Assembly: GCA_025808875.1 (NCBI GenBank)
Contig: CP075528.1
Location: forward strand, 3,532,473 to 3,596,472
DNA from: Enhydrobacter sp.
GTDB lineage: Bacteria; Pseudomonadota; Alphaproteobacteria; Reyranellales; Reyranellaceae
Direction: 5' to 3'
DNA length: 64,000 nucleotides
Below, in pieces: positions 37,501 to 45,371 of this stretch. The notes beneath the pieces are model-generated. The model was not told the DNA's origin. It worked only from the letters and a program-made list of their open reading frames with translations, and made no database searches. The number at the start of each line of letters is the position of its first letter. Positions within the stretch are counted from its first letter, which is position 1. The translations under genes and the position numbers were made by a program.

Positions 37501-37840
37501 CCCCGAACAGGTCGAGCTGCTCGGGCGTAGGGCCGACGAAGCGAATCTTCGCTGCACCGCAAGCCCGGGCAAAGTCCGCGTTCTCCGACAGGAACCCATA
37601 GCCCGGATGCACGGCGTCGCAGCCTGCTGCCCGGGCCGCGTCGACGATGCCCTGAACATCGAGATAGGCCGCCGCACCCCTTCCATTCAATGCCCGGGTC
37701 TCGTCGACGCGCCGCACATGCAGCGAAGCAGCGTCATCCTCGGCGTGGACACCCACAGTGGTGACGCCAAGCTCGGCAGCGGCCTGGGCGATACGAATGG
37801 CGATCTCGCCGCGGTTGGCGATCAGCAGTTTCTTGACCAT
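34547..37840 (-). CDS. Single-chain biotin-dependent acyl-CoA carboxylase (BC-BCCP-CT fusion)
   Basis: Multidomain enzyme of 1097 residues that carboxylates an acyl-CoA with bicarbonate and ATP. Biotin carboxylase occupies about 1-445 (GGGGRGMRLV at 161, EANPRLQVEHTVTE at 287). A linker of about 50 residues leads to the biotin-carrier domain (about 490-562) with biotinylated Lys526 in MDAMKMQHE. Carboxyltransferase follows from about 590 to the end (FGPGMVTALARVEGKPFGIV, LCDTPGMMVGPEIE). Domain order and length match the single-chain long-chain acyl-CoA carboxylase described from Mycobacterium avium. Substrate chain length is not evident. Acyl-CoA dehydrogenases lie 1-4 kb away. It is divergent from a flavodoxin-like gene, 14 nt away. 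Confidence 0.93.
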   Translation of the reverse strand: MVKKLLIANRGEIAIRIAQAAAELGVTTVGVHAEDDAASLHVRRVDETRALNGRGAAAYLDVQGIVDAARAAGCDAVHPGYGFLSENADFARACGAAKIRFVGPTPEQLDLFGDKARARAHAVRCKVPVLPGTEGPTNAAGIATFFRKHAKAGIVIKAIAGGGGRGMRLVRQEDEITEAFARASAEAEAAFGNGALYAERLVGRARHIEIQIVGDGKGRIVALGERECSLQRRSQKIVEMAPSPGLSAALRKRIVGAAAAMAKAVKYRSLGTFEFLVDGDAFFFIEANPRLQVEHTVTEEVWGVDLVKAQLSGVLPESEGPRGHAIQLRVNLETMTADGSAKPSGGTLGVFEPPTGLGVRVDTYGYAGYRTNPNFDSLLAKVIVHGETFEAALIRAERSLMAFRLEGAPSNIGFLRALIADKALRANKVHTRFIDEHAARLVEVAEQFEKPPVPPRQAGARVDAIDPLAVLAYGKSQGDAAASASNAPEGTVPVPAPMQGTIVSIAVEEGDAVAVGQPLLIMDAMKMQHEIRSPARGYVRRIAVEAGETIYEGHALLFVEEADVEVRGATVAETIDLDHIRPDLAEYFERRAMTLDDRRPDSVARRRKTNQRTARENLNDLIDPGSFIEWGAFAIASQRTRRTQEDLIEKTPADGLITGIGCVNGALFGPERSRTAIAHYDYTVLAGTQGKTNHHKKDRLFEIVEADRLPLVFFTEGGGGRPGDVDVQSVAGLNTMAFHIFGRLSGVSPLVGINSGRCFAGNAAILGCCDVVIATRNSSIGMGGPAMIEGGNLGVFAPEEVGPMSVQVPNGTVDIAVEDEQEAVAVAKKYLSYFQGALPDWRCADQRLLRRAIPENRLRVYDVRTVIDTLADEGSVLEIRRAFGPGMVTALARVEGKPFGIVANNPTHLAGAIDSDGSDKAARFLQLCDAFDLPVLFLCDTPGMMVGPEIEKTALVRHCSRLFVTGANLTVPFGTIVLRKAYGLGAQAMAGGSFHAGTFAIAWPTGEFGGMGLEGAVKLGYRKELEAIGDPAERRALFDKMVAAAYARGKALSTATYFEVDEVIDPAESRRWIATGLLAAPRREPLRHKKRPNIDTW

Positions 37841-37854
37841 GGTAGGATCCGGCT

Positions 37855-38313
37855 ATGGCAAAACGGCTCCTCATCGTGGCACATGCCCCGTCCGACAACA
37901 CGCGCGCGTTGCGCGACGCCGCCGAACGCGGTGCGCGCAGCGAAACCGGTATCGAAGTACACGTCGTGGCACCGCTGCAAGCGGGACCGGACGACGTCCT
38001 GGCGTCGCAGGCCGTGATCCTCGGCACGACCGAGAACCTGGGCTACATGAGCGGTGCCCTGAAAGACTTCTTCGACCGTTCCTACAACCCGCTGCTCGAC
38101 AGGACGAGCGGTCTGCCCTGCGCACTCTACATTCGCGCTGGCAGCGACGGCACCGGGACACGCCGCGGTATCGAGACCATCCTCACCGGCCTGCGTTGGC
38201 GCGCGGTCCAGGAACCTCTGATCTGTCGGGGACCGTGGCAGCCCACTTTCGTCGGGCAATGCGAGGAACTCGGCGCGGCGATGGCGGCGGGACTGGCTAC
38301 CGGCATCTTCTGA
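37855..38313 (+). CDS. Flavodoxin-family FMN-binding protein (NAD(P)H reductase-like)
   Basis: Small flavodoxin-fold protein of 152 residues. The first strand and phosphate loop (RLLIVAHAPSDNTRAL) and the flavin-contact segment GTTENLGYMSGALKDFFDR are typical of NADPH-dependent FMN reductase/flavodoxin-family proteins; YIRAGSDGTGT completes the site. The start at 37855 is 14 nt from the divergent carboxylase gene, so promoters must overlap. It meets the SDR gene stop to stop. Redox partner unknown. Confidence 0.83.
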   Translation: MAKRLLIVAHAPSDNTRALRDAAERGARSETGIEVHVVAPLQAGPDDVLASQAVILGTTENLGYMSGALKDFFDRSYNPLLDRTSGLPCALYIRAGSDGTGTRRGIETILTGLRWRAVQEPLICRGPWQPTFVGQCEELGAAMAAGLATGIF

Positions 38314-39087
38314 TCAGTGGGCCGTCCAGCCGCCGTCGACCACCAGGCCGGCTCCGGTCATGAAGCTCGCGTCGTCGGAGGCCAGGAACACGATGCCCTT
38401 GGCGATGTCCTCGGCCATTCCCAGCCGGCCGATCGGATGCAGTGCGAGCGTCGCCTGCCGCGCCTTCTCGGTGTCGTTGGTGCCGACCTGCCTGGCACGC
38501 ATGACAAAGGTCTGCTGTCCCATGTCGGTCTCGATGAGGCCGGGATGGATCGAGTTGACTCGGATCTTGTACCCTTTGCGACCGAACTCGAGGGCCGTCG
38601 ACTTGGTGAACAGCGTGACGCCGCCCTTGGTCAACGAGTAGAGCGGATCAAGCTGGCTGCCGACCAGCCCCGCGATCGAGGCGAGATTGACGATGGCTGC
38701 ATTGCCACTCTTCTTCAGATGCGGCAACGCCGCGCGCGTGCCCAGCACGACGCCGGTCAGGTTCACCGCGACCAATCGCTGCCACTCCTCGAGAGAGGCT
38801 TCCTCGACGCCCTTGCCGTTGAAGATGCCGGCATTGTTGACCAGCACGTCGAGCTTGCCGTACTTGCCGACCGTGACGTCCATTGCCTCCGCCCAGCTCG
38901 CCTCCTGGGTGACGTCGAGATGCACGTAGAGTGCGTCGATCTCCCGGGCAAGCTTGCGGCCGGCTTCGTCGAGCACGTCACCGATCGCTATCTTCGCACC
39001 CGCAGCCGCCATCAATCTCGCCGTCGCACCGCCAATGCCGCGTGCGGCACCCGACAGGAAGGCGACCTTGCCGTCGAGCCTGTTCAT
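38314..39087 (-). CDS. SDR family oxidoreductase
   Basis: Classical SDR of 257 residues: SGAARGIGGATARLM cofactor loop, LVNNAGIFNG, Ser in NLASIAGL, Tyr-Lys in YSLTKGGVTLF, and the C-terminal TGAGLVVDGGW. It looks like a 3-hydroxyacyl or hydroxysteroid-type dehydrogenase, but specificity is not readable. The ATG at 39087 (MNRLDGKVAFL) lies 4 nt after the acyl-CoA dehydrogenase stop, so it is the last gene of an acyl-CoA operon with the two dehydrogenases upstream. Confidence 0.92.
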   Translation of the reverse strand: MNRLDGKVAFLSGAARGIGGATARLMAAAGAKIAIGDVLDEAGRKLAREIDALYVHLDVTQEASWAEAMDVTVGKYGKLDVLVNNAGIFNGKGVEEASLEEWQRLVAVNLTGVVLGTRAALPHLKKSGNAAIVNLASIAGLVGSQLDPLYSLTKGGVTLFTKSTALEFGRKGYKIRVNSIHPGLIETDMGQQTFVMRARQVGTNDTEKARQATLALHPIGRLGMAEDIAKGIVFLASDDASFMTGAGLVVDGGWTAH

Positions 39088-39091
39088 GGCG

Positions 39092-40315
39092 TTACTTCTT
39101 TCCCAGCTGATTGAACGGGATGTCCTTGTCGACCCGGACATCCTGAGGCAGCCCGAGGACGCGCTCGGCCACGATGTTGCGCAGGATCTCGTCAGTGCCG
39201 CCGGCAATGCGGAAGCCGGCGCCCCCGACCCATTGCGCCTGGAAGCCCGCGGCATGCGGCACGTCCTCCTTCATGATCCCGGCCGGCCCCATCAGTTCCA
39301 TGGCGAAAGCGCCCATGTCCTGCATCTTGGGTGCCGCCACGATCTTGATGATCGACGATTCGGGTCCCGGCGTCTGTCCCTTGGAGAGCGCCGTCAACGT
39401 GCGATAGCGCGTGAGCTTCAGGCCCTGCTGCTGGACGTACCAGTCGGCAATCCTGCCGCGCACCTGCTGGTTGCGGATCGCGGGTCCGTCTTCGAGGTCG
39501 GTGTCTCGTGCCAGCTCCATCAGTTCGTCGACATCGAGGCCACCAGCGGGCAGGCCGACGGCGAGCCGCTCGTTCATCAGGGTGGTGAGCGCCGCCTTCC
39601 AGCCCTCGCCCACCTTGCCCAGTCGCTGGCTGTCGGGGATGCGCACGTTGGTGAAGAACACCTCGTTGAAGTTGGCGCCGCCGGAAATCTGCTTGATCGG
39701 CCGTACCTCGATACCCGGGGTCTTCATCGACAGGAAGAACATGGTGAGGCCGGCGTGCTTGGGTACGTTCGGATCCGTGCGAGTGATGACGATGCCATAG
39801 TCGCAATAGTGCGCACCCGAGGTCCAGACCTTCTGCCCGTTGATCACCCAGTGATCGCCGTCGCGCTCGGCGCGCGTGCGGATGCCGGCTACGTCCGAGC
39901 CGGCCGCCGGCTCGGAGAAGAGCTGGCACCAGACTTCCTCGCCGAACAATGCCGGCCTGACATAGCGCCGGAGCTGCTCCGGCGTGGCATAGGCCATCAT
40001 GGTCGGAATACACATGCCGAGCCCGATGTCGAAGAAGCCGAGGGGTACCAGGTAGTTCGCCTCTTCCTGCTGATAGATCACCTGCAGGATCGGCGATCCA
40101 CCGCGGCCGCCATATTCCTTCGGCCAGGTGATGCGGGCGTATCCAGCGGCGGCCTTCTTGGCCTGCCACTCCCTGGCTTTCGCGAGGAGATTGGGATCGT
40201 CGTTGCGTGCCCGGAAGCTCTGCTTGTCGTCGGTCTTGCGCGTGGCGTTGGCGTCCAGCCAGGCGCGGACTTCCTTGCGGAAGGTGGCTTCCTCGGGAGT
40301 GTCGTTGAAGTCCAT
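39092..40315 (-). CDS. Acyl-CoA dehydrogenase, large-type subunit
   Basis: FAD-dependent acyl-CoA dehydrogenase of 407 residues. ITWPKEYGGRGGSPILQ, FSEPAAGSDVAGIRTRAERD, INGQKVWTSGAHYCDYGIVI and the C-terminal IAGGTDEILRNIVAERVLGL are typical. In this subgroup (FadE17/FadE26-like) it often pairs with a second, shorter ACAD to form a heterotetramer. The upstream neighbour 10 nt away is exactly such a partner. Likely acts on a branched, cyclic or steroid side-chain acyl-CoA; that is family inference. Confidence 0.93.
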   Translation of the reverse strand: MDFNDTPEEATFRKEVRAWLDANATRKTDDKQSFRARNDDPNLLAKAREWQAKKAAAGYARITWPKEYGGRGGSPILQVIYQQEEANYLVPLGFFDIGLGMCIPTMMAYATPEQLRRYVRPALFGEEVWCQLFSEPAAGSDVAGIRTRAERDGDHWVINGQKVWTSGAHYCDYGIVITRTDPNVPKHAGLTMFFLSMKTPGIEVRPIKQISGGANFNEVFFTNVRIPDSQRLGKVGEGWKAALTTLMNERLAVGLPAGGLDVDELMELARDTDLEDGPAIRNQQVRGRIADWYVQQQGLKLTRYRTLTALSKGQTPGPESSIIKIVAAPKMQDMGAFAMELMGPAGIMKEDVPHAAGFQAQWVGGAGFRIAGGTDEILRNIVAERVLGLPQDVRVDKDIPFNQLGKK

Positions 40316-40325
40316 CGTCGCCTCC

Positions 40326-41426
40326 TCAGGCCGCGTTCTTCTGTTCCAGGCGATTCACCAGCTTGTCTTTCCACGCCATCGGCCCGCCGATGGACAGCGC
40401 CATCAGCTTCGCCCGGCGCAAGTGGAACTGCGTATCCGCTTCCCACGTGAAGCCGATGCCGCCATGCGTCTGGATGTTCTCCTTGGCGGCGAATTCGTAG
40501 GCATCCGTCGCGGCGATACGCGCCGCCGCTGCTGCCAGGGGCAGGTCGGCACCGCCCTCGGCCAACATCATAGCGCCGTAATAGGCGTTGGAGCGCGCCA
40601 GCTCGAGCTTGACGTAGCAGTCGGCGAGCTTGTGCTTGATTGCCTGGTAGGAGCCGATCGCGCGGCCGAAAGCCTGGCGCTGCAGGGCATAGTCGCGCGC
40701 CATCCACATCGCCGCTTCCGCGCCGCCAACCTGCGCGAAAGAAAAGTAGACCGCTGCCGTGTCGTACAGACGCTCGAGCAGCCGCCAGCCCTCGCCCTCG
40801 GCGCCGAGCAACTCGGCATTCGCATCGGCGAAAGTGAGCTCGGCGTGCTTGCGCGCGGGGTCGATCGTCTCGACCCGCCGCTTGGTCACCGCCTTTTGCG
40901 TGAGGTCGACCAGCACCAGCCCGTTCTTGGCGAGCACGACAGCGAAGGTCGCCGCTTCACCGTCGGCGACCGGCACCTTCCTGCCGTTGAGCTTGCCGCC
41001 GCCGAAGGTCGTGGTGACGTTGCGCGGCTTGGGCGGCTGCGGCCCCTCGCTCACGGCCAGCGTGCCGATCGCCTTGCCCTCGGCGAGGAGCGGCAGCCAC
41101 TTCCTCTTTTGGGCGTCGGAGGCCGCCAGCTTCAGCGCCTCGGTCGCCAGCACGACCGACGTGTCGAACGGCACCGGCGCCGCGGCACGGCCGATCTCTT
41201 CGGCGACGACACAGAGCTCGAGCGGCGAGAGGCCGAGCCCGCCGAACGCCTCTGGAATGCCGGTCGCCGGCACACCGAGCTCGACCAGGCCCTTCCAGAC
41301 CTCGTCGGCGTGGGTTTCGGGGCCGTCGAGCACCCGGCGCACGACCTTCATCGGGCACTTGTCGGAAAGGAACTTACGAACCTGTTCCTTGAGCAGCTTC
41401 TGGTCGTCTGAGAAATCGAAGTTCAT
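40326..41426 (-). CDS. Acyl-CoA dehydrogenase, small-type partner subunit
   Basis: ACAD-fold protein of 366 residues. MNFDFSDDQKLLKEQVRKFL is the usual start, and RQAFGRAIGSYQAIKHKLAD and the C-terminal HGGIGFTWEADTQFHLRRAK are present. The middle FAD-binding segment is shortened compared with the neighbouring large subunit. The pairing with the 407-residue protein 10 nt downstream suggests a heteromeric enzyme. First gene of the three-gene acyl-CoA operon, 30 nt from the divergent 41457 gene. Confidence 0.92.
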   Translation of the reverse strand: MNFDFSDDQKLLKEQVRKFLSDKCPMKVVRRVLDGPETHADEVWKGLVELGVPATGIPEAFGGLGLSPLELCVVAEEIGRAAAPVPFDTSVVLATEALKLAASDAQKRKWLPLLAEGKAIGTLAVSEGPQPPKPRNVTTTFGGGKLNGRKVPVADGEAATFAVVLAKNGLVLVDLTQKAVTKRRVETIDPARKHAELTFADANAELLGAEGEGWRLLERLYDTAAVYFSFAQVGGAEAAMWMARDYALQRQAFGRAIGSYQAIKHKLADCYVKLELARSNAYYGAMMLAEGGADLPLAAAAARIAATDAYEFAAKENIQTHGGIGFTWEADTQFHLRRAKLMALSIGGPMAWKDKLVNRLEQKNAA

Positions 41427-41456
41427 GATGCGAGAAAGCTAGCATAGGGTTGGACG

Positions 41457-41801
41457 ATGGAAACCCCGCAGATCAACGACTGGCACGCCCACGTCTACTT
41501 CGATGCCGCCACGCGAGACGCCGCCTGGGCGCTACGCGAGCGCATAGAGAAATCGTTCGACATCAGTATGGGCCGCTTCCACGAGAAGCCGGTCGGTCCG
41601 CACCCGCGCTTCAGCTATCAGGTGCATTTCCGCAACGACCAACTCGCTCCGCTGCTGTCCTGGCTGGCACTGAACCGCGGGGACCTCACGGTCTTCGTGC
41701 ACCCCAACACCGGCGAGGCGCTGGAGGACCATCGCGACCGAGCGATCTGGCTCGGACAGCAGGTACCGCTCATACTGGACGTCCTGAAGAGGAAGGCCTG
41801 A
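41457..41801 (+). CDS. DOPA 4,5-dioxygenase family protein
   Basis: Small protein of 114 residues in the aromatic ring-cleavage DOPA-dioxygenase family. Histidines that could bind iron are in NDWHAHVYFD, MGRFHEKPVGPHPRFSYQV and TVFVHPNTGEALEDHRDRAI. Bacterial members are largely uncharacterised. It starts 30 nt from the divergent acyl-CoA operon and is followed at 3 nt by a CinA-like gene, so the two are probably co-transcribed. Confidence 0.88.
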   Translation: METPQINDWHAHVYFDAATRDAAWALRERIEKSFDISMGRFHEKPVGPHPRFSYQVHFRNDQLAPLLSWLALNRGDLTVFVHPNTGEALEDHRDRAIWLGQQVPLILDVLKRKA

Positions 41802-41804
41802 CCC

Positions 41805-42287
41805 ATGGACATATTGCTGCCGCTCGCCCAGCGCATCGGCGAGAAGCTGAAGGCGCGCAAGGAGACGATCGGCATCTCCGAATCTTCCGCCGGCGGTCTG
41901 GTTTCCGCGGCGCTGCTCGCTGTGCCGGGCGCCTCGGCCTATTTCATGGGCGGTGCGGTGGTCTATACGCGGCCGGCACAGGACGCCTTCCTCGCCGTGC
42001 CCAAGGAGAAGCGCGCCGGCGTGCGCTCGTCGAGCGAGCCGTGGGCGCTGCTGGCAGCGGAGCATGTGCGCGAGCGGCTGAAGACCACCTGGGGCTTGGC
42101 CGAAACCGGCGCCGCCGGCCCGACCGGAAACTCCTACGGCGATCCCGCCGGCCACACCTGTGTCGCCGTCGTCGGCCCCGCGGGCAAGATCGCGCGCACG
42201 CTGCGGAGCGGCTCCGGCGACCGTGTCGCCAACATGCGTGCCTTCGCGGCCGAGGCGCTGAAGTTGATGGATGAGCAGCTGCCCTAG
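41805..42287 (+). CDS. CinA C-terminal-domain protein (nicotinamide-nucleotide amidase-like)
   Basis: Stand-alone CinA C-terminal domain, 160 residues, related to PncC, which deamidates nicotinamide mononucleotide. The family pattern is there: TIGISESSAGGLVSAALLAV, FMGGAVVYT and ETGAAGPTGNSYGDPAGHT. The catalytic serine region SESSAGG is intact; the Tyr of VVYT matches. It ends 8 nt before the convergent stop of an unknown gene. NMN recycling is the likely role by family. Confidence 0.87.
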   Translation: MDILLPLAQRIGEKLKARKETIGISESSAGGLVSAALLAVPGASAYFMGGAVVYTRPAQDAFLAVPKEKRAGVRSSSEPWALLAAEHVRERLKTTWGLAETGAAGPTGNSYGDPAGHTCVAVVGPAGKIARTLRSGSGDRVANMRAFAAEALKLMDEQLP

Positions 42288-42295
42288 CGCGACCG

Positions 42296-42655
42296 TCAAC
42301 CGATCTGCTTCTGGACGCTCTTGATGGCGTTCACCGCGTCGGTGCCATGACCTAGAAACTTGTTGGCCTTTTTCAGAATTGCGGTGGCGTTGGGCATCTG
42401 CTTGGCCGTGTCGTTGAGGTTCTTGGTCGCCGCCTTCAATCGCTTCAGGGCTTCATCGAGTTCGGCGCTCCCCAGTATCTTCTTCCTCGCTTCTCGCCTG
42501 ATTTCGGCGCGCTTGTCCCTGAACTCCTTCAGGCGCTTCTCCTGCTCCTTGGATGGCTCCTCGATGGTACCCAGCTTTCTGATCGGTGCGTTGTACTCAG
42601 CGGCGGCGAGGTCGCTTTGGCGCAGAATGTCGTCGGTAGTAGCCTCGTTTGCCAT
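42296..42655 (-). CDS. Unrecognised small helical protein, partner of the adjacent lipoprotein
   Basis: Hypothetical protein of 119 residues with no family I recognise. It has no signal peptide or membrane helix and is strongly charged. The middle part (KEQEKRLKEFRDKRAEIRRE and LDEALKRLKAATKNLNDTAK) should form a helical or coiled-coil structure. It starts 3 nt after the lipoprotein stop on the same strand, so the two are very likely translated together. Base composition of this pair looks somewhat less GC-rich than its surroundings. Expression seems real given length, start and coupling, but the function is unknown. Confidence 0.65.
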   Translation of the reverse strand: MANEATTDDILRQSDLAAAEYNAPIRKLGTIEEPSKEQEKRLKEFRDKRAEIRREARKKILGSAELDEALKRLKAATKNLNDTAKQMPNATAILKKANKFLGHGTDAVNAIKSVQKQIG

Positions 42656-42658
42656 GGA

Positions 42659-43636
42659 TCAGGCTCCCTTTTTGGCGGAGCCGGCGCCGGAGGCTTCAGA
42701 CAGCGCCTTCTGCACCGCCTCCACCTTGTCCTTCAGTTCACCGAGACTCTTGATCAGTTGCTCGAAATCAATCTTCGGATTGTTCACTGCCGCGACCAGT
42801 TCCTCATGTGCCTTGGCAAGACCCTGAGCAGCAGCGGCCGGGTCCGCCTTGCGCAAGTCCTCGACAGCAGCGAGCAACGCCTCAAGGTCCGCAAGTCGCG
42901 TTCGATAGGTCTCGTCGCTGTTTCCCGGGCCGATACGGCGACGCACAAGCGCGGCCTCGTCCAGGAGCTTGCCCTGGCGTACCTCCATCAACACAACTAG
43001 TTCGCCTTGTAGCGTGTTGGCGATCGTCTTCATCGGCTTCACATCGTTCTTGGCCGGCGCATCTACAGCATTCACCGCATTGCGCAGCGTCTCGTAGCGC
43101 TGAATGTCCAGTGCCGTCCCCACCAGCCAGCCAAAGAGATTTACGCCCGCGGCTATGACGGGAGCTGCCGTTACACCGACACCTGTCGCCGCCATCAATC
43201 CCTGAACCGCTTTCGCCAGGTTGCCGACCTCCTTGTCGAACTCCGCTCGATCGCTCGCCTTGGTCACGGCGGCGAGCGCCCCGGTATAGGCGTTGAGCAC
43301 CGTCACCAATTCCTTGACCTTGGGATCGATCGGATCGGGATCGGCGATGACCGGTGAGCCACCGACAGCGTAAGGCCTGCATGGCGGCCCATCCTTGACG
43401 GACTGTCCTGGCTGGCAGCTGACGGGGATGGCAACGCGGCGCTGATGATAGATGAGATCCCGCCGCGCGGCCGCCAAGGCGTCGTCGCGCAGCGTTTGAT
43501 GACCGGCCGCCACCGATGTGGCGAGTCCCTTCGCACTGGCGTCGAAATCGCCCACTTCCTTCGAAAAGCCGTAAGGAGAACACCCCGCCAAGGCCGCTAC
43601 TGAAAGCGCGGCGACCACCGGACAAAATCCCCGCAT
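42659..43636 (-). CDS. Unrecognised lipoprotein with internal hydrophobic segment
   Basis: Protein of 325 residues with a lipoprotein signal: MRGFCPVVAALSVAALAGC, lipobox LAGC with Cys19 followed by Ser. The mature chain has helical stretches, four cysteines (PVSCQPGQ and PPCRPYAVG pair at about 74 and 86), and one glycine/alanine-rich hydrophobic stretch around 160-192 (GVGVTAAPVIAAGVNLFGWL). It ends in a probable coiled coil (FEQLIKSLGELKDKVEAVQK). I do not recognise the family. It forms a two-gene unit with the 119-residue helical protein. The lipid anchor plus the central hydrophobic segment suggests an envelope-spanning or membrane-inserting role. Confidence 0.7.
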   Translation of the reverse strand: MRGFCPVVAALSVAALAGCSPYGFSKEVGDFDASAKGLATSVAAGHQTLRDDALAAARRDLIYHQRRVAIPVSCQPGQSVKDGPPCRPYAVGGSPVIADPDPIDPKVKELVTVLNAYTGALAAVTKASDRAEFDKEVGNLAKAVQGLMAATGVGVTAAPVIAAGVNLFGWLVGTALDIQRYETLRNAVNAVDAPAKNDVKPMKTIANTLQGELVVLMEVRQGKLLDEAALVRRRIGPGNSDETYRTRLADLEALLAAVEDLRKADPAAAAQGLAKAHEELVAAVNNPKIDFEQLIKSLGELKDKVEAVQKALSEASGAGSAKKGA

Positions 43637-43722
43637 TGATCCCCCTGAATCGCATCAATGCTCACGAGGGGGCACACAGAGTCAAATCGCTTTCGCGCAC
43701 ACCTGAATATCGGAATCGTCGG

Positions 43723-44523
43723 CTATGTACGGGGTGTCGCCCGGCCGCCGGCGGTGATGCCGCCGTCGATCACCAGCTCCTGGCCGGTGATGTAGTTGGC
43801 GGAATCGGTGCAAAGGAACAGCACGCCATTGGCGATGTCCTGGGCCTCGCCCACCCGTACCAGCGGCGTGATCGCCGCCGAGCGCTCGGCTGGATCGATC
43901 GGTGCGTTGCGGCGGTTACCCTCGGCGCCGGTCGGGATCTTGCCCCAGATCGGCGTGGCGATGATGCCGGGATGCACCGAGTTGCAGCGGATGTTGTCGG
44001 CGGCATGCTCGAGCGCGACCGACTTGGCGAGCAGCCGCACCCCGCCCTTGGTCGCCGAGTAGGCCGCGAGATAGGGCGCGCCGCGCAGGCCGGCGATCGA
44101 CGACATCAGCACGATCGAGCCGCCGCCGGCCTTCCTCATCGCCGGGATGGCATGCTTGATCGACAGGAACACGCCGTCGAGGTTGATCGCCTGCTGGCGC
44201 TGCCAGTCGGCGAGCGTCATCGTCTCGATCGGCGACATGATGCCGATGCCGGCATTGGCCACCATGATGTCGAGCCGGCCGAAATGCTTCTCGGCTTCGG
44301 TGATCACCCCCGGCCAAGCGGCTTCGTCGCGCACGTCTTGATGCTGGTAACGCGCCTTGCCGCCCGACTTGAGGATGCGCTCGACGACGCCCTTGCCCAG
44401 CGCGTCATCGACGTCGGTCACCAGCACCGCCGCGCCTTCACGCGCCAGCGTCTGCGAACAGGCCTCGCCAATGCCCGAGGCGCCGCCAGTGACGACGGCG
44501 ACCTTGCCCTGAACCTGACCCAC
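43723..44523 (-). CDS. SDR family oxidoreductase
   Basis: Classical SDR of 266 residues: VTGGASGIGEACSQTL, MVANAGIGIM, Ser in LMSSIAGLRG, Tyr-Lys in YSATKGGVRLL, and the C-terminal TGQELVIDGGITAGG. The GTG at 44523 was chosen because AGGAAC precedes it and longer in-frame sequence only mirrors the enoyl-CoA hydratase. It lies 4 nt after that gene on the same strand, so it may handle a hydroxyacyl-CoA, though specificity is not visible. Confidence 0.9.
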   Translation of the reverse strand: MGQVQGKVAVVTGGASGIGEACSQTLAREGAAVLVTDVDDALGKGVVERILKSGGKARYQHQDVRDEAAWPGVITEAEKHFGRLDIMVANAGIGIMSPIETMTLADWQRQQAINLDGVFLSIKHAIPAMRKAGGGSIVLMSSIAGLRGAPYLAAYSATKGGVRLLAKSVALEHAADNIRCNSVHPGIIATPIWGKIPTGAEGNRRNAPIDPAERSAAITPLVRVGEAQDIANGVLFLCTDSANYITGQELVIDGGITAGGRATPRT

Positions 44524-44527
44524 GTTC

Positions 44528-45301
44528 CTAGCGGCCCTTCCAGTTGCCCGGGCGCTTCTCGGCGTAGGACTTGATGCCTTCCTTGAAATCGTCGGTCTTG
44601 CGCGTCCAGTCCTGTTCGGTGAGCTCGCGCTCGGTCGCCGCTTCGGCGGCGTCGGCGAAGCCGCGCCGCATCGTCTCGCGGGTCGACACCACGGCGAGCG
44701 GGCCGCTCTCGGCGATCTCCGCGGCGAGGCCGATCGCCGCCTTGCGCACGTCGGCAAGCGGCACCAGCACGTCGGCGAGCCCCCAGGCATGGGCTTCCTC
44801 GCCGCCGATTCGGCGGCCGGTATAGAACATCAGGTTCGCCTTCTGCTGGCCGACCAGACGCGGCAGGGTGAAGGTGAGCGCGAAACCCGGGTGGAAGGCG
44901 AGCCGCGTGAAGTTGGCGGAGAAGCGCGCCTCGGGAGCGGCGACGCGGAAATCGGCCATCACCGCGAGGCCGAGGCCGCCGCCGATCGCGGGCCCCTGCA
45001 CCGCGGCGATGCTGGGCTTCCGGGCGCGGAACAGGCGCGTTGCCTCCTTGTAAAGGTGCTTGCCGCTCTCGGCCGCACCGGTCTGCGGGCGGTTGGCGAA
45101 GTCGGCGCCGGCACAGAACGACTTGCCCTGCGCGCAGAGGACATAGGCGCGGACGTTGGTGTCGCGATCGAACGCCTCGAAGGCATCGGCGATCTGGTTG
45201 ATCAGCGAATTGTCGAAGAAATTGTGCGGCGGCCGCTGGATCTCGACGATGCCGACATGACCTTCGCTCGTGACGCCGATATCCTTGTATGTACCGCTCA
45301 T
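44528..45301 (-). CDS. Enoyl-CoA hydratase/isomerase family protein
   Basis: Crotonase-fold protein of 257 residues. Start MSGTYKDIGVTSEGH at 45301 with GGAG 8 nt upstream. Oxyanion-hole segments are GKSFCAGADFANR and VQGPAIGGGLGLAVMADFRV; the C-terminal KTDDFKEGIKSYAEKRPGNW is the usual crotonase end. It is followed at 4 nt by an SDR gene and is divergent from a 3-hydroxyacyl-CoA dehydrogenase (70 nt), forming a beta-oxidation-like set. Confidence 0.92.
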   Translation of the reverse strand: MSGTYKDIGVTSEGHVGIVEIQRPPHNFFDNSLINQIADAFEAFDRDTNVRAYVLCAQGKSFCAGADFANRPQTGAAESGKHLYKEATRLFRARKPSIAAVQGPAIGGGLGLAVMADFRVAAPEARFSANFTRLAFHPGFALTFTLPRLVGQQKANLMFYTGRRIGGEEAHAWGLADVLVPLADVRKAAIGLAAEIAESGPLAVVSTRETMRRGFADAAEAATERELTEQDWTRKTDDFKEGIKSYAEKRPGNWKGR

Positions 45302-45371
45302 GCGTTTCTCCATCTGAATGAGCCGGATATTGCCCCGCGACAGGGGGCCAGTCGAGTTGGGAGGACCAAGA

